Positions 1-5,935 of a stretch of 10,814 nucleotides of DNA are shown here, piece by piece (the stretch's first letter is position 1; each line of letters opens with the position of its first letter). The notes below the pieces were generated by a model. It was given only the letters and a program-made list of their open reading frames with translations, searched no databases and was not told the DNA's origin. Source of the stretch: Roseivirga sp. UBA6061 (GTDB taxonomy: Bacteria > Bacteroidota > Bacteroidia > Cytophagales > Cyclobacteriaceae). The stretch covers positions 1-10,814 of the forward strand of contig DIYF01000039.1 in NCBI GenBank assembly GCA_002427745.1. Direction: 5' to 3'. Made by a program: the position numbers and the translations under genes.

Positions 1-7
1 TAAAACT

Positions 8-210
8 AATTATATAACAATGGTGCCAAAGTCAATCGCTTACACGAGACCCAAAAGATCTTCAATGGGAAACGAAAGCGTTCGGTCCAGCTTTGCTGGT
101 TTACATAATATCATTATATAAAAATGCGGTTGACCGCTCAGCAGTACTAAACAGCAACCACACCAGAAACAGCCCTACAGCCGTAAATGCTGGATCATTG
201 TTATATAATT
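8..210. repeat. 203-bp element bounded by perfect 15-bp inverted repeats, attC-like
   Basis: AATTATATAACAATG at 8-22 is the exact reverse complement of 196-210. The pairing continues inward: G23 with T195 (wobble), T24-A194, a bulged G25, then CCA 26-28 with TGG 191-193. The interior holds two small perfect hairpins, CCAGC-TTT-GCTGG at 87-99 and GCGG-TTGA-CCGC at 126-137, and a third copy of the 8-bp palindrome TTATATAA at 114-121 (the others are at 10-17 and 201-208). AAC and GTT near the ends plus an unpaired base on the left arm resemble an integron attC site. However, 203 bp is longer than usual attC sites and the boxes do not match RYYYAAC/GTTRRRY exactly. A MITE-like element or a structured RNA are alternatives. 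The inverted repeat is certain; its identity is not. Confidence 0.55.
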
Positions 211-545
211 CGACTTATGTAAAGTAGAGTTTTAAGTGTCTGACTGATAGTATGTTATAAGTGGCAAATAATTAGTTTGTAGGTGAAATAAATTAGAGGA
301 TACGAGGTTTGACTGTGATTGACGATCTCCTCTATCAATGCTAAAGAGGTAATCTCCTTTGAGCCATACTCCCATCACTTCGACAAGCTCGCACTGGCAT
401 TTGTCATGTGCCTGCAACAATAAGAAAAGTCTAGTTCTAACACTCCATCCAAACACCCTAAACCAGCAAACTTGCTAAAAACTGAAAACTCACCAACCTG
501 GAAAGCAAATGCCAGTTAAAGTAAGTGCTTACATACATATCGAAC
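211..545. other. gene-free region upstream of the first secreted protein
   Basis: No convincing gene is visible. A 74-codon minus-strand frame (232-456) has low-complexity composition and no recognisable domain. Two weak hairpins are present: AGAGGA at 295-300 pairs with TCCTCT at 328-333, and AAAGAG at 343-348 pairs imperfectly with the CTCCTTT at 354-360. CTTCGACAAGCTC at 378-390 resembles the core of a short palindromic repeat scattered through many bacterial genomes. I saw no exact TAnnTTTG promoter box ahead of the gene at 546. Confidence 0.5.
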
Positions 546-1088
546 ATGAGATCAATTTTTAGCATACTCCATCTGGCTATTTTTTGTACTACCGCTTTGG
601 GTCAGGAAAGCCCTCTCAATCAACTGAAAAAGCTTGATTTCCTGATAGGGAACTGGACCATCGAGAACTACAAGCGCAATGCCGATGGCAGCTGGGAATC
701 TATAGGTAGTTCTGCTTCTGCCATCAGTTGGGATAATGGTGGCCGCTTTATCCGTGAAATGGCCCAACACCTTACTCAGTTTGGTGAGATTAATATGCTC
801 ACTTATATCGCGTTTGACAGCAGGCTCAATGGCTTTAAACTCACGGCTATGGATAAAGAATATGGCCTGATGGACATATATCATGGCGAGTACTCAGGCA
901 AAGAGCTCGTCTTTACCAACCTGGAATCTGACATCCCCATTAAAATGCAGGATGGTAAGGAATTGTCATTCAGGCTCACCTACACCTTCCAAAACGGCCA
1001 GAAGTTTTCTCAACTGGTAGAAGGCACTTATGATAAAGGCGGAAACTGGTTTGTCTTTGCCCGCAGTGACTATACCAGGTCCGGGTAA
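546..1088 (+). CDS. secreted DUF1579-type lipocalin-like protein (first of three)
   Basis: This encodes a 180-residue exported protein. Residues 1-19 form a signal peptide (charged start, hydrophobic core, ALG before Q20), so it should act in the periplasm or outside the cell. The mature part starts with the DUF1579 signature LDFLIGNWTIE (about residues 27-37) and then alternates strands of about 8-12 residues, as in a lipocalin-like beta barrel with one bound ligand or none. No catalytic residues stand out, and the family has no firmly known activity. An upstream in-frame GTG at 525 would add seven residues ahead of the signal peptide, so I chose ATG 546. The next gene on the same strand encodes a protein of the same length and type 177 bp downstream, which suggests duplication or at least shared function. 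Alternative: another heme- or lipid-binding barrel family. Confidence 0.8.
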   Translation: MRSIFSILHLAIFCTTALGQESPLNQLKKLDFLIGNWTIENYKRNADGSWESIGSSASAISWDNGGRFIREMAQHLTQFGEINMLTYIAFDSRLNGFKLTAMDKEYGLMDIYHGEYSGKELVFTNLESDIPIKMQDGKELSFRLTYTFQNGQKFSQLVEGTYDKGGNWFVFARSDYTRSG

Positions 1089-1234
1089 GAAGTTGGTTTT
1101 TACTACGGCCTGGCAGACAGGCAGCAGATCTTGATATCATGCACGCTGATTGTGCTGTTTGTTAGAATTCAATCTCAGTTTATGATTTGGCAGTAATAAG
1201 CCCTGCAGAATATCTGAAAGCTCCTTTCGAAGGA

Positions 1235-1242
1235 TAGTTTTG
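1235..1242 (+). promoter_or_regulatory. Bacteroidota-type -7 promoter box
   Basis: TAGTTTTG matches the Bacteroidota housekeeping -7 consensus TAnnTTTG and lies 23 bp before the ATG at 1266, giving a leader of roughly 15-20 nt. No clear -33 TTG/TTTG partner is seen at the expected spacing. A small hairpin, TCCTT-TCG-AAGGA (1222-1234), abuts it directly and could be an operator or chance. If real, the second gene has its own promoter. Confidence 0.4.
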
Positions 1243-1265
1243 ATGGCTCAAAACAAAAATCAGAT

Positions 1266-1808
1266 ATGGAAAAGAGACAATTACTGATCGCTCTGCTTTG
1301 TTGGGTACAAGTCGGTGTTTTCGCACAGTCGCAGGAGGTATCCCCGGAATTAATGCCTTTCGAATTTACCCTTGGCAAATGGGAGTTTAGCTGGCACCTC
1401 CTGGATGCTCAAACGAGAAAATATGTGGATGATGGAAAAGCTTATTCAACGGTGACCCTGATTCATAACGGCATGACCTATGCGGACGAGTTTTACAAAA
1501 AGAATGCAGATGGCACCGAAACAAGAGGAACTACATTCAGGAGCTATGATTCTGTGAGTAAAAAGCTGAAACTGGTATGGATGACAGCCGGCAATTTATC
1601 AATCGTCAGTGCCACGGGAAATCAGGTGGGCGAGAAGATTGTTTTGACCTTTGATAAAGAGATAAACGATCAATACGGCAATTATGTGGTAAGAATTACC
1701 TTTTACGACATCCAGAAAGACCGCTATAAATGGAAGCAGGATTTTATGTACAAGGATGGAACAATCGTTGAAAAAACTGCTTTTTATGAGGCCCGAAGGA
1801 TAGAGTAA
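1266..1808 (+). CDS. secreted DUF1579-type lipocalin-like protein (second of three)
   Basis: This encodes a 180-residue protein with a signal peptide of about 20 residues (hydrophobic core LLIALLCWVQVGVF, then A|Q). The mature region begins with FEFTLGKWEFSW (about residues 33-44), a diverged form of the LDFLIGxW motif of DUF1579-type barrels. Short beta strands follow, with an aromatic, charged C-terminal half (KDRYKWKQDF near 157-166). It is predicted to be periplasmic or secreted; ligand and reaction are unknown. The length equals that of the upstream gene, yet sequence identity by eye is low, so the duplication is old or the pair was recruited separately. ATG 1266 directly precedes the signal peptide. 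It is convergent with the PLP enzyme gene, with a GC-rich hairpin between them. The domain assignment is weaker than for the first copy. Confidence 0.75.
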   Translation: MEKRQLLIALLCWVQVGVFAQSQEVSPELMPFEFTLGKWEFSWHLLDAQTRKYVDDGKAYSTVTLIHNGMTYADEFYKKNADGTETRGTTFRSYDSVSKKLKLVWMTAGNLSIVSATGNQVGEKIVLTFDKEINDQYGNYVVRITFYDIQKDRYKWKQDFMYKDGTIVEKTAFYEARRIE

Positions 1809-1821
1809 GCAAGGGTGCTAT

Positions 1822-1842
1822 AACCCGGGAAATACCCGGGTT
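1822..1842. terminator. GC-rich hairpin between convergent genes
   Basis: AACCCGGG (1822-1829), loop AAATA, CCCGGGTT (1835-1842) gives an 8-bp perfect stem 13 bp after one stop codon and 58 bp from the other. Neither strand has a proper T tract after it, so it may only stabilise 3' ends or help termination in both directions. Confidence 0.55.
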
Positions 1843-1900
1843 CCTATGGATCATTGGCTGGAAAGGGTCAACGCTGAGGCTATGGTCATTTGAGTTCTGC

Positions 1901-2848
1901 TCAAAAAGGCAACTTCCCTAAATCTACATTACCACCGCTCAGGATAACACCTACCTTCTGGCCTGCAAAAACCTCTTTGTTTTTGAGCAGGGCCGCCATA
2001 GGTACAGCACAGGAGGGTTCGATAATGATTTTCATACGTTCCCAGATCAGTCGCATAGCCGCTATGATCTCCTCATCGTTCACCACAAAGACATCTTCTA
2101 CCAGCTCCCTGATAATGGCGAAATTCTTATCGCCCATGGAGGCCAGGAGTCCATCGGCAATAGTGCTGGGGTTGGGAACGGTTACCATTTCACCGGCTTT
2201 CATTGAGAGGTAGGTGTCTTTTGCACCATCGGGCTCTCCGGCAAATACCTTGGTTTCGGGGGAGTAATAATGTGCTGCCAGGGCCGTACCTGCCAACAGG
2301 CCGCCACCTCCTACGGGGGTAATCATGGCGTCCAGATGATCGGTATCTTCCAGTAGTTCAATAGCAGCTGTGCCCTGTCCGGCAATCACATTATTGTCAT
2401 TATAGGGAGATACCAGAAAGGCTCCCGTTTCCTGCTGTATGCGGTGAGCGTTTTCCTGCCGGGCTTCAATCGTGGGCTTGCATAAGGTGATTTGAGCACC
2501 ATAGCCCTTTACTGCTTTCTTTTTTACCTCAGGAGCCGTTTCAGGCATTACGATATAGGCGGGAATACCACACATCTTAGCTGCCAGAGAAACCGCCTGG
2601 GCATGGTTGCCAGAGCTATGGGTAACCACTCCTTTTTGACGCTCATCTTCAGGAAGGCACATCACGGCATTCAGGCCACCCCGGGCTTTAAAAGCCCCGA
2701 TTTTCTGGAAATTCTCACATTTGAAATAGAGCTCACAGCCCGCTATGGCATTGATGCTCTCCGAAGTCAGAATGGGAGTTCTGTGAATATGAGGCTTGAT
2801 GCGCTCATGTGCTTGCTCTAAATCTGATGCTTTGATCTGGAAATCCAT
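1901..2848 (-). CDS. PLP-dependent serine racemase / serine-threonine dehydratase
   Basis: This encodes a 315-residue cytoplasmic fold-type II PLP enzyme. Members deaminate L-threonine or L-serine to 2-oxobutyrate or pyruvate and ammonia, or racemise serine. Visible features: the Schiff-base lysine K54 in GAFKARG; the asparagine loop THSSGNHAQ (76-84) with S79 at the position of the re-face serine of serine racemase; the phosphate-binding tetraglycine loop 180-183; E205, A209 and D211 matching the metal site of eukaryotic serine racemases; and S304 in SGGNVDL contacting the PLP ring nitrogen. TIADG and ERMKIIIEP are also typical of that subgroup. It lacks the C-terminal ACT-like regulatory domain of biosynthetic IlvA (about 510 residues), so it should not be subject to isoleucine feedback. 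It stands alone, convergent with the upstream secreted-protein gene. Racemase versus dehydratase (or hydroxyaspartate ammonia-lyase) cannot be decided from sequence. Confidence 0.93.
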   Translation of the reverse strand: MDFQIKASDLEQAHERIKPHIHRTPILTSESINAIAGCELYFKCENFQKIGAFKARGGLNAVMCLPEDERQKGVVTHSSGNHAQAVSLAAKMCGIPAYIVMPETAPEVKKKAVKGYGAQITLCKPTIEARQENAHRIQQETGAFLVSPYNDNNVIAGQGTAAIELLEDTDHLDAMITPVGGGGLLAGTALAAHYYSPETKVFAGEPDGAKDTYLSMKAGEMVTVPNPSTIADGLLASMGDKNFAIIRELVEDVFVVNDEEIIAAMRLIWERMKIIIEPSCAVPMAALLKNKEVFAGQKVGVILSGGNVDLGKLPF

Positions 2849-3090
2849 CGGCTGGTCATTTGGTTTCCGAATCTATTCATGTTTCCGGGTATTTCAAATG
2901 GATTGTTGACGGTGTTGAGATAGAAAATGAGGAAGGGTAGAATCGACAGCTCGAAGAGGATTTGACTCGTTAATGTGATGTGTCGAACCCAATTTCTCAG
3001 TTTCACTTATTCCCTCAATACTCCTTTATAGGATCGAACTTGGTCAGGTAGTCATTTCATTGAAGCCGTGTGAGTTCGGGATAGATTTGT
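2849..3090. other. spacer upstream of the PLP enzyme gene, no gene recognised
   Basis: Only a 62-codon minus-strand frame (2818-3006) occurs here. It has one hydrophobic stretch, no recognisable domain, and runs 31 bp into the PLP enzyme gene; I do not accept it as a gene. The promoter of the enzyme gene should lie here, but no exact TAnnTTTG box is visible on the minus strand. Confidence 0.45.
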
Positions 3091-3113
3091 CGAAAAAAGA
3101 GCACCAAGTGTTC
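3091..3113 (-). terminator. rho-independent terminator on the minus strand
   Basis: Read on the minus strand, GAACAC-TTG-GTGCTC (3113 to 3099, 6 bp with one G-T wobble) is followed at once by six T (3098 to 3093). This is a textbook intrinsic terminator. It lies about 180 bp beyond the stop of the minus-strand gene at 3295, which implies a long structured 3' UTR or a separate small RNA ending here. Confidence 0.65.
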
Positions 3114-3121
3114 AACCTGTC

Positions 3122-3174
3122 ATTCCGGAATTTTTCTTCACACATTACTCTTGTAGAAGAAAAATATCCGGAAT
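3122..3174. repeat. long hairpin with one bulge (first of a pair)
   Basis: The arms 3122-3139 and 3156-3174 pair over 18 bp, with a single unpaired A3166. The loop 3140-3155 may add three more pairs (ACA with TGT). The base of the stem is TTCCGGAA-like. There is no T tract beside it, so it is not a terminator by itself. It lies within the presumed 3' UTR of the minus-strand gene at 3295. Confidence 0.7.
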
Positions 3175-3197
3175 CTAAAGTCTATAATCACGAGATA

Positions 3198-3244
3198 CCG
3201 GATAAAATTAGCCTTGAGATTAAAGTAAAGGCTAATTTTTCCGG
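3198..3244. repeat. long hairpin with one bulge (second of a pair)
   Basis: The arms 3198-3215 and 3228-3244 pair over 17 bp, with a single unpaired T3203 and a 12-nt loop. Like its neighbour at 3122-3174 it has a CCGG base, an A/T-rich middle, and one bulge five to eight pairs from the base. The two are 23 bp apart. Shared architecture suggests one functional unit or a short palindromic repeat family. Confidence 0.7.
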
Positions 3245-3277
3245 CATGACATTCTTTTTACTCCGAACCCAAATTAA

Positions 3278-3296
3278 AATACTGCATAGGAGTATT
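3278..3296 (-). terminator. weak hairpin overlapping a stop codon
   Basis: AATACT (3278-3283) pairs with AGTATT (3291-3296), loop of 7. On the minus strand it includes the TAA stop of the gene at 3295 and is followed by TTAATTT. The stem is only 6 bp and A/T-rich, so it would be a poor terminator alone. Confidence 0.3.
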
Positions 3297-4344
3297 ATTG
3301 CTGTCTCCTGAGTTTCACCTCTTTCACTTTGGACCAGGAGGGATTTTGAGGGTCTGATGCCTCCTTTACCGTGACTGATACCTCCCCCTCTTTGCTCAGA
3401 TCCCACTCATATTTTCTGAGTATTTCCTGTTCGTTTCGCTCATCAAACTCGGTGAGTGTGTAGATACCATTTTCTGAAAGTCCACCGTAGTATCTGCGTA
3501 GCAGGTCATTTTTGCCACTACCCAGTCTGCCGTCCTCCAGCTTTTGAGCATAAGAATTAAAGGACTTTATACTGAATTCTTTGGTGCTTTCTTCTCCATA
3601 AGTTTCCGTCATAAAATTGAGCACCGCACAGCCATTGAGCACCTCAAAGCCATTGAGTCGGGCCTGGCCGGTTTTCCAGCTATTGCCGTCTCTTTTTTTA
3701 ACTTCCCCTTCCCAGTCACCCGTAAATGATCGGAATACATCGAAGCCCGGTAAGTTGCATCGGCCTCCCTGATCATAGGTGTGGCCTTTGGTACCTTCTG
3801 GCCAGTCGGGTGTCTGTCTGGTGCGGGTAAATTCCATGATCCAGCCATGGGTCCAGGTTTTACCACCGTCTTTGGTAAAGGCATCGTCCCAGCGGAGGTA
3901 GTATGGCGAGATATCGCTAAAGCTGTAGCGGGTCAGGGTGTCTCCCTGGCCGGCAAAAAACTCACCACGACCGTGCCGGAACTCACCCGAAAGTGAGGAC
4001 AGACCGGAGCTGTTTCTGCCCGGCCAGTTGAGCCAGAGCACCCACTTTTCTCTGGTGAAGTCGTAGTATCGCAGGCTGAATCCTTTGATCCCCTGTGGAC
4101 GCTGATCGTTCCAGAGTTCCAGTATGGCCCGTCCGTCATTGACGCTATAGATTTTGGCTTTGGATTTGATCTGGTCCTTCCACTGCTTGTCAGGCTGCTG
4201 AATGCGGAGGTTCACATCCCACTCGCCAATCCAGAAGTCGAATTCACGGTCTTTGGGCAGTGTTAGTTGATTGGGAAACTGGGCCTGAAGGAGGCTGGAG
4301 CTTAATAGTAAAATAAGCAGGGAGAGGATGCTGACTCTTTTCAT
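3295..4344 (-). CDS. secreted protein with two tandem DUF1579-type lipocalin-like domains
   Basis: This encodes a 349-residue exported protein. Signal peptide residues 1-21 (MKR, leucine-rich core, LQA|Q). Domain 1 opens with FDFWIGEWDV (35-44) and extends to about residue 175. Domain 2 opens with FDVFRSFTGDWEG (201-213) and runs to the C-terminus. The two (I/T)G(E/D)W motifs about 170 residues apart show an internal duplication of the barrel seen singly in the genes at 546 and 1266. Many tryptophans and aromatics (WVLWLNWPG at 101-109) are consistent with a hydrophobic pocket. No catalytic residues are recognisable, so function is unknown; binding of a small hydrophobic ligand is a guess. 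ATG 4344 directly starts the signal peptide. It is divergent from the NHL lipoprotein gene (165 bp apart) and could share a regulatory region with it. Its 3' side carries the hairpin-rich stretch ending in a terminator at 3091-3113. Confidence 0.82.
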   Translation of the reverse strand: MKRVSILSLLILLLSSSLLQAQFPNQLTLPKDREFDFWIGEWDVNLRIQQPDKQWKDQIKSKAKIYSVNDGRAILELWNDQRPQGIKGFSLRYYDFTREKWVLWLNWPGRNSSGLSSLSGEFRHGRGEFFAGQGDTLTRYSFSDISPYYLRWDDAFTKDGGKTWTHGWIMEFTRTRQTPDWPEGTKGHTYDQGGRCNLPGFDVFRSFTGDWEGEVKKRDGNSWKTGQARLNGFEVLNGCAVLNFMTETYGEESTKEFSIKSFNSYAQKLEDGRLGSGKNDLLRRYYGGLSENGIYTLTEFDERNEQEILRKYEWDLSKEGEVSVTVKEASDPQNPSWSKVKEVKLRRQQ

Positions 4345-4509
4345 GATGCGGTTTCGGTTTAACCGGGTTTAAATGAATTTACGTGTAAAGCCAGGCTTTG
4401 CTATCACATACTTATGTGGTTTTGCAGTGAAAACGGGCAATTATGTAAGGCAGACTTGTGCCGGGAGAAGTATGGAGTCGTTATCGCAGCAATTAATCAG
4501 CCGCTTACT

Positions 4510-5817
4510 ATGAAACGACTTTTTTATGCTCCCTTCATCTTGTTATTGTTTTCTACCCTGGCCTGTGGCTCAGATGACGGTGATGGAGGAGGTAAACAAC
4601 CCCTTACCATTGGTATTTCATTTGTAACGGCACTGGATGTAGAGAATCAGGGAAATGCCTCGGATATAGCCGTTACTTTCAGCCCGTCTGAGAATGAAGC
4701 GTCCGTGACAGAGTACAGGGTCATTCTGGTAAAAAATACAGCCGTAGCCAATTTTGATTTAATGGCTGCCAATGCGCTGGTCAGCACACGCTACCACCCC
4801 ATAGCCAAAACCGGGTCTGCTATCAATACAGGTTTGTCTGCTTCATTGCAGGATAGCGATGGCGATGCCATAGTGGAGGGCACTGCCTACCGGGTTTTGG
4901 TGCTGACCGTGGCAGATGGCACTACCGTTACGGAGAATCACCTCTTTCTGTCAGGAACGAGCCTCACCCTGGCCAAAACGGATATTCTGGAAACTATCAC
5001 GGAGCTGCCCATTGGCACGGGAGGCGTGGTGGTAGACGCTGCAGGTAATGTTTACTGTGCAGATTTTGGCCGGTCGCTTTCAGGGCCTCCGGGCAACAGC
5101 CTGTACAAGATCACACCCGAAGGACAGGTATCGGTTTTTGCTACAGGTTTTGTCGGGGCTTCCGGTAATACCATAGGCGCAGATGGCAATATTTACCAGT
5201 CGAATATCCAGGGAGGGACGGTAAGTCAGGTGACTCCGGAAGGTCAGGTGAGCCTGTATGCTTCGGGTATGAGCGGTCCGGTCGGGGTGATTTTTGACCC
5301 GGAAGGTAATCTCTATGTGGCCAACTGCAGTGACAATACCGTGAAGAAAGTGACGCCTGAAGGGAATGTCAGTATTTTCGCTTCCGGTACGATCTTCAGC
5401 TGCCCCAATGGTATTGCCATTGATGAGGATGGCAACCTGTATGTGGCCAATTTCAGCAATGCCAGTGTGGTGAAGATTACACCCGAGGGGCAAAGCTCTA
5501 TATTTGCCAGTCTGCCGGGTAATAACAACGGGCACATTACCTTTTTCAGAAACAAGCTCTATGTAGTGGCCCGGGCGGCTAATCAGATTTACGAGCTGGA
5601 TTTGCAAGGGAACTCCACACTGATTGCGGGTTCTGGTCTTCGCGGACATATGGATGGCCCTGCTTTATTGGGAACGCTGTCTCTGCCTAATGATTTGGGC
5701 TTTAGCCCTGATGGAAAGTATCTCTATGTTAATGACACCAAGCCCGTGCTGGGCACGCCTGCTTCCAGCGATATTCAGCCTACCTTTTTGAAAAGGGTTC
5801 GGCTCGAACGTGAGTAA
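4510..5817 (+). CDS. NHL-repeat beta-propeller lipoprotein
   Basis: This encodes a 435-residue lipoprotein. The signal peptide ends in a lipobox, with C19 (LAC) as the lipidated residue. The tail GSDDGDGGG right after it is acidic, like the surface-export signals described for Bacteroidota lipoproteins, so an outer-surface location is likely. Residues about 32-152 look like a fibronectin-III-type beta sandwich. Residues about 160-435 form a propeller of about six NHL/SMP-30-like blades, with repeated ITPEGQVSVFA and DPEGNLYVAN modules (blades near 170, 213, 258, 299, 340 and 393). Propellers of this kind bind proteins, glycans or small molecules; no enzyme site is evident. The reading frame is open from 4414, but ATG 4510 is the only start that puts the signal peptide at the N-terminus. 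It is followed 13 bp later by an intrinsic terminator, so it is probably monocistronic. Partner and ligand unknown. Confidence 0.88.
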   Translation: MKRLFYAPFILLLFSTLACGSDDGDGGGKQPLTIGISFVTALDVENQGNASDIAVTFSPSENEASVTEYRVILVKNTAVANFDLMAANALVSTRYHPIAKTGSAINTGLSASLQDSDGDAIVEGTAYRVLVLTVADGTTVTENHLFLSGTSLTLAKTDILETITELPIGTGGVVVDAAGNVYCADFGRSLSGPPGNSLYKITPEGQVSVFATGFVGASGNTIGADGNIYQSNIQGGTVSQVTPEGQVSLYASGMSGPVGVIFDPEGNLYVANCSDNTVKKVTPEGNVSIFASGTIFSCPNGIAIDEDGNLYVANFSNASVVKITPEGQSSIFASLPGNNNGHITFFRNKLYVVARAANQIYELDLQGNSTLIAGSGLRGHMDGPALLGTLSLPNDLGFSPDGKYLYVNDTKPVLGTPASSDIQPTFLKRVRLERE

Positions 5818-5830
5818 GAACTACGGTATC

Positions 5831-5859
5831 AGTCGCTCGCATTCTACGAGTGGCTTTTT
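5831..5859 (+). terminator. rho-independent terminator of the NHL lipoprotein gene
   Basis: AGTCGCTCG (5831-5839), a 7-nt loop, then CGAGTGGCT (5847-5855) form nine pairs including two G-T wobbles. A run of five T (5855-5859) follows. Position, 13 bp after the stop codon, and strand fit the lipoprotein gene. Confidence 0.75.
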
Positions 5860-5873
5860 CGATGCTATGTAGT

Positions 5874-5906
5874 CCTCAGGGTCCTGCTGGGCAGAGACCA
5901 CTGAGG
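5874..5906. repeat. strong double-bulged hairpin between convergent genes
   Basis: CCTCAG-GGTC-CTGC at 5874-5887 pairs fully with 5891-5906 apart from two bulged A residues (5895 and 5900). This gives 14 bp closed by a TGG loop. It is G/C-rich with no T tract on either strand. It lies 29 bp beyond the response-regulator stop and 14 bp beyond the lipoprotein terminator, so it may protect or end the two-component transcript, or be a dispersed palindromic repeat. Confidence 0.65.
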
Positions 5907-5935
5907 GGGAAGAAAATGTGTGAATAGAAGGTAAG

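Noticed and set aside
232..456. 74-codon minus-strand frame in the left gene-free region
   Set aside because: No signal peptide, domain or start signal, and it covers a REP-like fragment, which tends to give false open frames.
525..545. GTG at 525 as the start of the first secreted protein
   Set aside because: It would put seven residues before an otherwise ordinary signal peptide; ATG 546 fits better.
1108..1122. GCCTG-GCAGA-CAGGC hairpin after the first secreted-protein gene as a terminator
   Set aside because: Five pairs and no following T run; too weak to call.
2818..3006. 62-codon minus-strand frame with a hydrophobic stretch upstream of the PLP enzyme
   Set aside because: No domain, no promoter or ribosome-binding signal, and it overlaps the enzyme gene by 31 bp in another frame; most likely chance.
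3060..3311. 83-codon plus-strand frame across the hairpin region
   Set aside because: It is made largely of the arms of the hairpins and overlaps the end of the gene at 3295; composition is not protein-like.
4355..4365. CGGTT-T-AACCG palindrome between the divergent genes as an operator
   Set aside because: Only 5 bp per arm and a single copy; chance occurrence cannot be excluded, so it is not listed as a site.
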